From: Clostridiaceae bacterium
GTDB taxonomy: Bacteria; Bacillota; Clostridia; DSM-8532
Direction: 5' to 3'
Length of the DNA: 64,000 bases
NCBI GenBank assembly: GCA_012719645.1
Contig: JAAXZX010000036.1
Span: 1-64,000 of the forward strand
The position numbers were made by a program, and so were the translations under genes. Position 1 is the stretch's first letter; the number at the start of each line of letters is the position of its first letter. Positions 60,349 through 64,000 of the stretch are shown here, one piece after another. A model generated the notes under the pieces. It was not told where the DNA came from. It ran no database searches and worked only from the letters and a program-made list of their open reading frames with translations.

Positions 60349-61296
60349 CTACTTGATGCCCACAGGTATTTTCTGGCGCTCTACGATATCAAGGATTATG
60401 CTTTCATTGGTTATGCGTTTTATTTTGGCTTCCTGCTTCAGCACAAGCCTGTGGCTGAGGACGGGCACTGCCAGATCCCTTATGTCTTCGGGAAGAACAT
60501 AATCCCTTCCGTCATACAGGGCGGCAGCCTGCGATGCCCTGAACAGGCTCAGGGATGCCCTCGGGCTGCAGCCCAGCATTACATGTTCATGCCTCCTTGT
60601 GGCGGTTGTAAGATCCACTATGTATCCTGCAAGGCTTTGGTCCACCCTCACCTGTCTTACCTGCTGCTGCAGTTCCAGCAATTCCTCCCTTGTAACCACA
60701 GGTTCCAGGTTGTTAAGTGGATTGGATTCCTGGAACCTGTACAGGATATCGACTTCCTCGGTATGTGATGGATAACCGACCGAGATTCTCATCATGAACC
60801 TGTCCATCTGCGCTTCGGGCAACGGGTATGTACCCATGTATTCAACAGGGTTCTGGGTTGCTATAACCATGAAAGGATTGGGAACGCTGTAGGTTTTACC
60901 GTCCACCGTAACCTGCCTTTCCTCCATGACTTCAAGCATGCTGGCCTGGGTTTTGGGCGAGGTTCGGTTGATCTCATCAGCCAGGATTACATTGCTCATG
61001 ACATTCCCGCTTCTGTATTCAAACTCGCCTGTTTTTTGGTTGAATATTGTGAATCCCGTGATATCCGAAGGCAGGATATCTGGTGTAAACTGTATCCTGT
61101 TGAAGGACAGGCCGACCGACTTGGCCATGGAGTTAGCCATGGTTGTCTTCCCGATGCCGGGAACATCCTCGATTAGTATATGTCCCGAGGAAGCAAGGGC
61201 CATGACCATAAGTTTCGCCGGCCCTTCCTTGCCAATAATGACACGGGACATGTTTTCAACTATTCTTCTCATGATGGAATTTTTCTCTTTCATCAA
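60349..61296 (-). CDS. MoxR family AAA+ ATPase
   Basis: HILIEDVPGIGKTTMANSMAKS, FQTPDILPSDITGF-like, NVILADEINRTSPKTQASMLEVMEERQVTVD. Confidence 0.96.
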   Translation of the reverse strand: MMKEKNSIMRRIVENMSRVIIGKEGPAKLMVMALASSGHILIEDVPGIGKTTMANSMAKSVGLSFNRIQFTPDILPSDITGFTIFNQKTGEFEYRSGNVMSNVILADEINRTSPKTQASMLEVMEERQVTVDGKTYSVPNPFMVIATQNPVEYMGTYPLPEAQMDRFMMRISVGYPSHTEEVDILYRFQESNPLNNLEPVVTREELLELQQQVRQVRVDQSLAGYIVDLTTATRRHEHVMLGCSPRASLSLFRASQAAALYDGRDYVLPEDIRDLAVPVLSHRLVLKQEAKIKRITNESIILDIVERQKIPVGIK

Positions 61297-61467
61297 GACA
61301 CCCTCTCTTTGTTTATTTTGGGCGAAAAGAAGATATCTGTTTATTCCTCCCTACAATATACTACCAGACTGTAACTTATGAGCAAAGGGTTTATTGCTGT
61401 ATTTTCCCAAAATCTAGCACCATTAACATGGCTGTTTATATTTTGTGGGCTTTGGATGGCATCAAAA

Positions 61468-61490
61468 ACGGGCCTTTTGTAAAAGCCCGT
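61468..61490 (-). terminator. Terminator of ABC exporter operon
   Basis: acgggc..cttttgtaaaag..gcccgt; minus strand U-run. Confidence 0.75.
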
Positions 61491-61508
61491 ACTTCATGCG
61501 GCACAAAG

Positions 61509-62723
61509 TTATTCATATCTCAGGGCCTCGATGGGATCAAGATTCGCGGCTTTCCTGGCGGGATAAATGCCGAAGAATATTCCAACGGCCGATGAGAAGA
61601 GAATCGCGATAATGACCGTACCGGGAGAAACATGGGGAGAGATTCCCGCGATCCGTCCAAGACCGTAGGCTCCGGCAACACCGAAAATCAGGCCAAGTAT
61701 GCCGCCAATGCAGGAAATGATCACCGATTCGGTGAGAAACTGGATCATGATATGGCCGGTTCTGGCTCCGATGGCCTTTCTGATGCCGATCTCACGGGTT
61801 CGTTCGGTAACTGAAACCAGCATTATGTTCATGACGCCGACGCCGCCTACTACCAGGGAGATTGCAGCCACAGCGGCAACGAAGGTTGTGAAGATACCCA
61901 GCACGGTGTTGATCTGGTCAAGCTGCTTCATCATGTTTTCCGCCTTGTAAACGTCCCTGCCACGGTTCCCATGCCTGTTTTCCAGCAGGATTTTTGCCAG
62001 GTTCCCTGCCGACTCGACATTCTCCTTGCTGTCGGCCATTACTATCACCCGTGAAGTGACTTCTTCCAGCGAAAAGATATAACTGACAGTGGTCGCGGGC
62101 ATGTATACGACAGCCGGGATATAGTCATCGCTGGCCATATCTGCGAACATATCGTATTCACTTTTGACAACGCCTACAATGGTGACGCTTTTCTGTGCGG
62201 TCTTTGGCCCCACGTCCAGGGTCATGCCTGTAACGTCTTCCATCCTGAAAAGCCTTTTCGCCGTTGAACTGTCTATTACGGCGACAGCCTTGCCTTCCTC
62301 GTATTCAATTTCATTGAAGTACCGGCCGTACAGGAGATCGCTGTTCTCGATCTGATAGAGATCAGCTGACCCTCCGAAAACCAAAGCCGCCTTTGTTTTC
62401 GTGCCTGTGCTGGCCCAGCCCGATATCTGGATGACGGGAGTGGCGTAGCGTATATACTCGATCTTTTCCTTAAGTTGGTTTACGTCTTCAAAGGTTATAT
62501 AATCGCTGCTCTCGGCATTGTTTGAGTCCACATTTATGATGACAGAGTTTGCCCCGATTTTTTCAAATTCGCCGGTAATGGTATTCTGTCCGCCCTGTCC
62601 CAGGGAAACCACGGCAATAACCGAACTGATCCCGATGATTATGCCCAGCATGGTGAGGAATGAACGCATCTTGTTGGCCCAGATGCTTGCCAGTGCCATT
62701 TTGACGTTTTCTATAAGATTCAT
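61509..62723 (-). CDS. ABC transporter permease (MacB/FtsX family)
   Basis: KMRSFLTMLGIIIGISSVIAVVSLGQG, C-terminal EIGIRKAIGARTGHIM, ARKAANLDPIEALRYE. Confidence 0.95.
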   Translation of the reverse strand: MNLIENVKMALASIWANKMRSFLTMLGIIIGISSVIAVVSLGQGGQNTITGEFEKIGANSVIINVDSNNAESSDYITFEDVNQLKEKIEYIRYATPVIQISGWASTGTKTKAALVFGGSADLYQIENSDLLYGRYFNEIEYEEGKAVAVIDSSTAKRLFRMEDVTGMTLDVGPKTAQKSVTIVGVVKSEYDMFADMASDDYIPAVVYMPATTVSYIFSLEEVTSRVIVMADSKENVESAGNLAKILLENRHGNRGRDVYKAENMMKQLDQINTVLGIFTTFVAAVAAISLVVGGVGVMNIMLVSVTERTREIGIRKAIGARTGHIMIQFLTESVIISCIGGILGLIFGVAGAYGLGRIAGISPHVSPGTVIIAILFSSAVGIFFGIYPARKAANLDPIEALRYE

Positions 62724-62734
62724 ATCCTCACCCC

Positions 62735-63427
62735 CTACAGGATTGTACGGCTCTGCACCGGCCTGTCGTCTATGATGCAGCCATCCCTCATACGTATGAT
62801 TCTTTTGGAGAACCTGGCAACATCAGGCTCATGGGTCACCATGAGGATGGTAGCGCCCTCATTGTTGAGTTTCTGGATGATCTTCATTATCTCTTCAGTT
62901 GCCTTGGTATCCAGGTTGCCTGTCGGCTCGTCGGCGAGGATAATGGAAGGATTGTTGACTATTGCCCTGGCAATGGCCACCCTTTGCTTTTGCCCTCCTG
63001 AGATTTCGGTGGGACGATGCCTGATCCTTTCGGACAGGTCAACCTTCGAAAGGGCCTCAAGGGCTCTCTCCCGCCTTTCCCTGGCGGACACCCCCGCATA
63101 AACCATTGGCAGTTCCACGTTTTCCAATACCGTCATCCTCGGGAGAAGGTTGAAGGACTGAAAAATAAAGCCGATCTCCTTGTTCCGGATTCTTGCAAGC
63201 TCATTTCCGCCCAGTGTCGAAACATCCTGGCCGTTTAGAATATAATGTCCTGATGACATCCTGTCAAGACAGCCTAATATATTCAGCAATGTGGATTTCC
63301 CGCAGCCGGAAGGGCCCATTACCGCCACAAACTCGCCGGGCCCGATATGAAGTGAAATATCGTTTAGCGCGGTAAGCCTGATCGTTCCTGTCTTATACAC
63401 CTTGGTTACATTCTCAATGCGGATCAT
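62735..63427 (-). CDS. ABC transporter ATP-binding protein (MacB/LolD-like)
   Basis: GPSGCGKSTLLNILGCLD, ISGGQKQRVAIARAIVNNPSIILADEPTGNLD. Confidence 0.97.
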   Translation of the reverse strand: MIRIENVTKVYKTGTIRLTALNDISLHIGPGEFVAVMGPSGCGKSTLLNILGCLDRMSSGHYILNGQDVSTLGGNELARIRNKEIGFIFQSFNLLPRMTVLENVELPMVYAGVSARERRERALEALSKVDLSERIRHRPTEISGGQKQRVAIARAIVNNPSIILADEPTGNLDTKATEEIMKIIQKLNNEGATILMVTHEPDVARFSKRIIRMRDGCIIDDRPVQSRTIL

Positions 63428-64000
63428 TGGCCAGCTCCTTCCACCACAACAGACGCGCCGTCGGTGAGGTCCATGGAAGGATTGAGAACCACCAGGTCTC
63501 CCTGTTTCAGACCTTCCAGCACCTCAACCTCAGAGTCTGACTGAAGCCCGAGACTGACCGCTGTAAGCCTTGCAGTACCGTTTTCCACAACGAAAACCGT
63601 GGTGTTGTTCTTCTTGTCATACCTGATGCATTCCACGGGGATCTTGAGCACATTCTTTGCCTCGCCCACCAGGATATCCGCGTTCACATCGAAATCCACC
63701 TTCAGCAGGTCGTCAGGATTGATAATATCAATCTCCGCCTTGAGGGAGGCATTCTGGGCGGCCAGGCTCTTCTCTGCCGCCGGGCTTACGAATGATACCA
63801 CACCGTCATAATAATTCCCTGAATAATCAAGGATGGCTTTCTGGCCTGTCCTTATCTTTGCAGCGTCATACTTGCCCAGGTAGATTACGCCCTTCAGGCT
63901 GTTGAGGTTCTGTACCACAACCGCAGGCTGTGTCATCCCAAGCGGGGCGCCTTCCTCGGCATTTAAGGCGGTAACCGTACCGTCCATATCGGCAATAAGC
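63424..64000 (-). CDS. HlyD/RND-type adaptor subunit, truncated by window end
   Basis: MDGTVTALNAEEGAPLGMTQPAVVVQNL..., overlaps ATPase start by 4 nt; 5' end lies beyond 64000. Confidence 0.85.
   Translation of the reverse strand, partial: LIADMDGTVTALNAEEGAPLGMTQPAVVVQNLNSLKGVIYLGKYDAAKIRTGQKAILDYSGNYYDGVVSFVSPAAEKSLAAQNASLKAEIDIINPDDLLKVDFDVNADILVGEAKNVLKIPVECIRYDKKNNTTVFVVENGTARLTAVSLGLQSDSEVEVLEGLKQGDLVVLNPSMDLTDGASVVVEGAGQ

Overview
Chromosomal window from a spore-forming, low-to-mid GC Clostridia-type Firmicute (spoIVA, tiny Cys-rich hydrophobic proteins of sporulation type, an mtrB/TRAP homolog). The content is mostly housekeeping: topA, trmFO, hflKC, Trk/Ktr K+ transporter, mltG, dnaE, pfkA, pgsA, argGH, ruvC, ilvE, rpsB-tsf-pyrH-frr, xer recombinase, spoIVA, purB, a lysC-aroF-aroB-aroA-aroC-[CM/aroE]-aroK operon, pta-ackA, a MoxR/DUF58/transglutaminase cluster and a MacB-type ABC exporter. 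There is no prophage, CRISPR array or obvious defence island. The less ordinary material lies between genes: (i) a tandem pair of unannotated 36-40 aa proteins sharing an F-I-x-I/L-F-L-x-L-F-W-D-R-G core; (ii) at least two dispersed short-repeat families that supply stop codons, Shine-Dalgarno sequences or start codons to neighbouring genes; (iii) a ~200-bp MITE-like long imperfect inverted repeat after ruvC; (iv) REP-like GGGGACTGTCCCC palindromes, one set tandem and apparently serving as a terminator; (v) an M18 aminopeptidase with two AT-hook-like motifs at its N-terminus; (vi) a TRAP regulator away from any trp gene in this window; (vii) a terminator-like hairpin about 40 nt upstream of pfkA. 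All calls come from reading the sequence and supplied translations; no database search was run.
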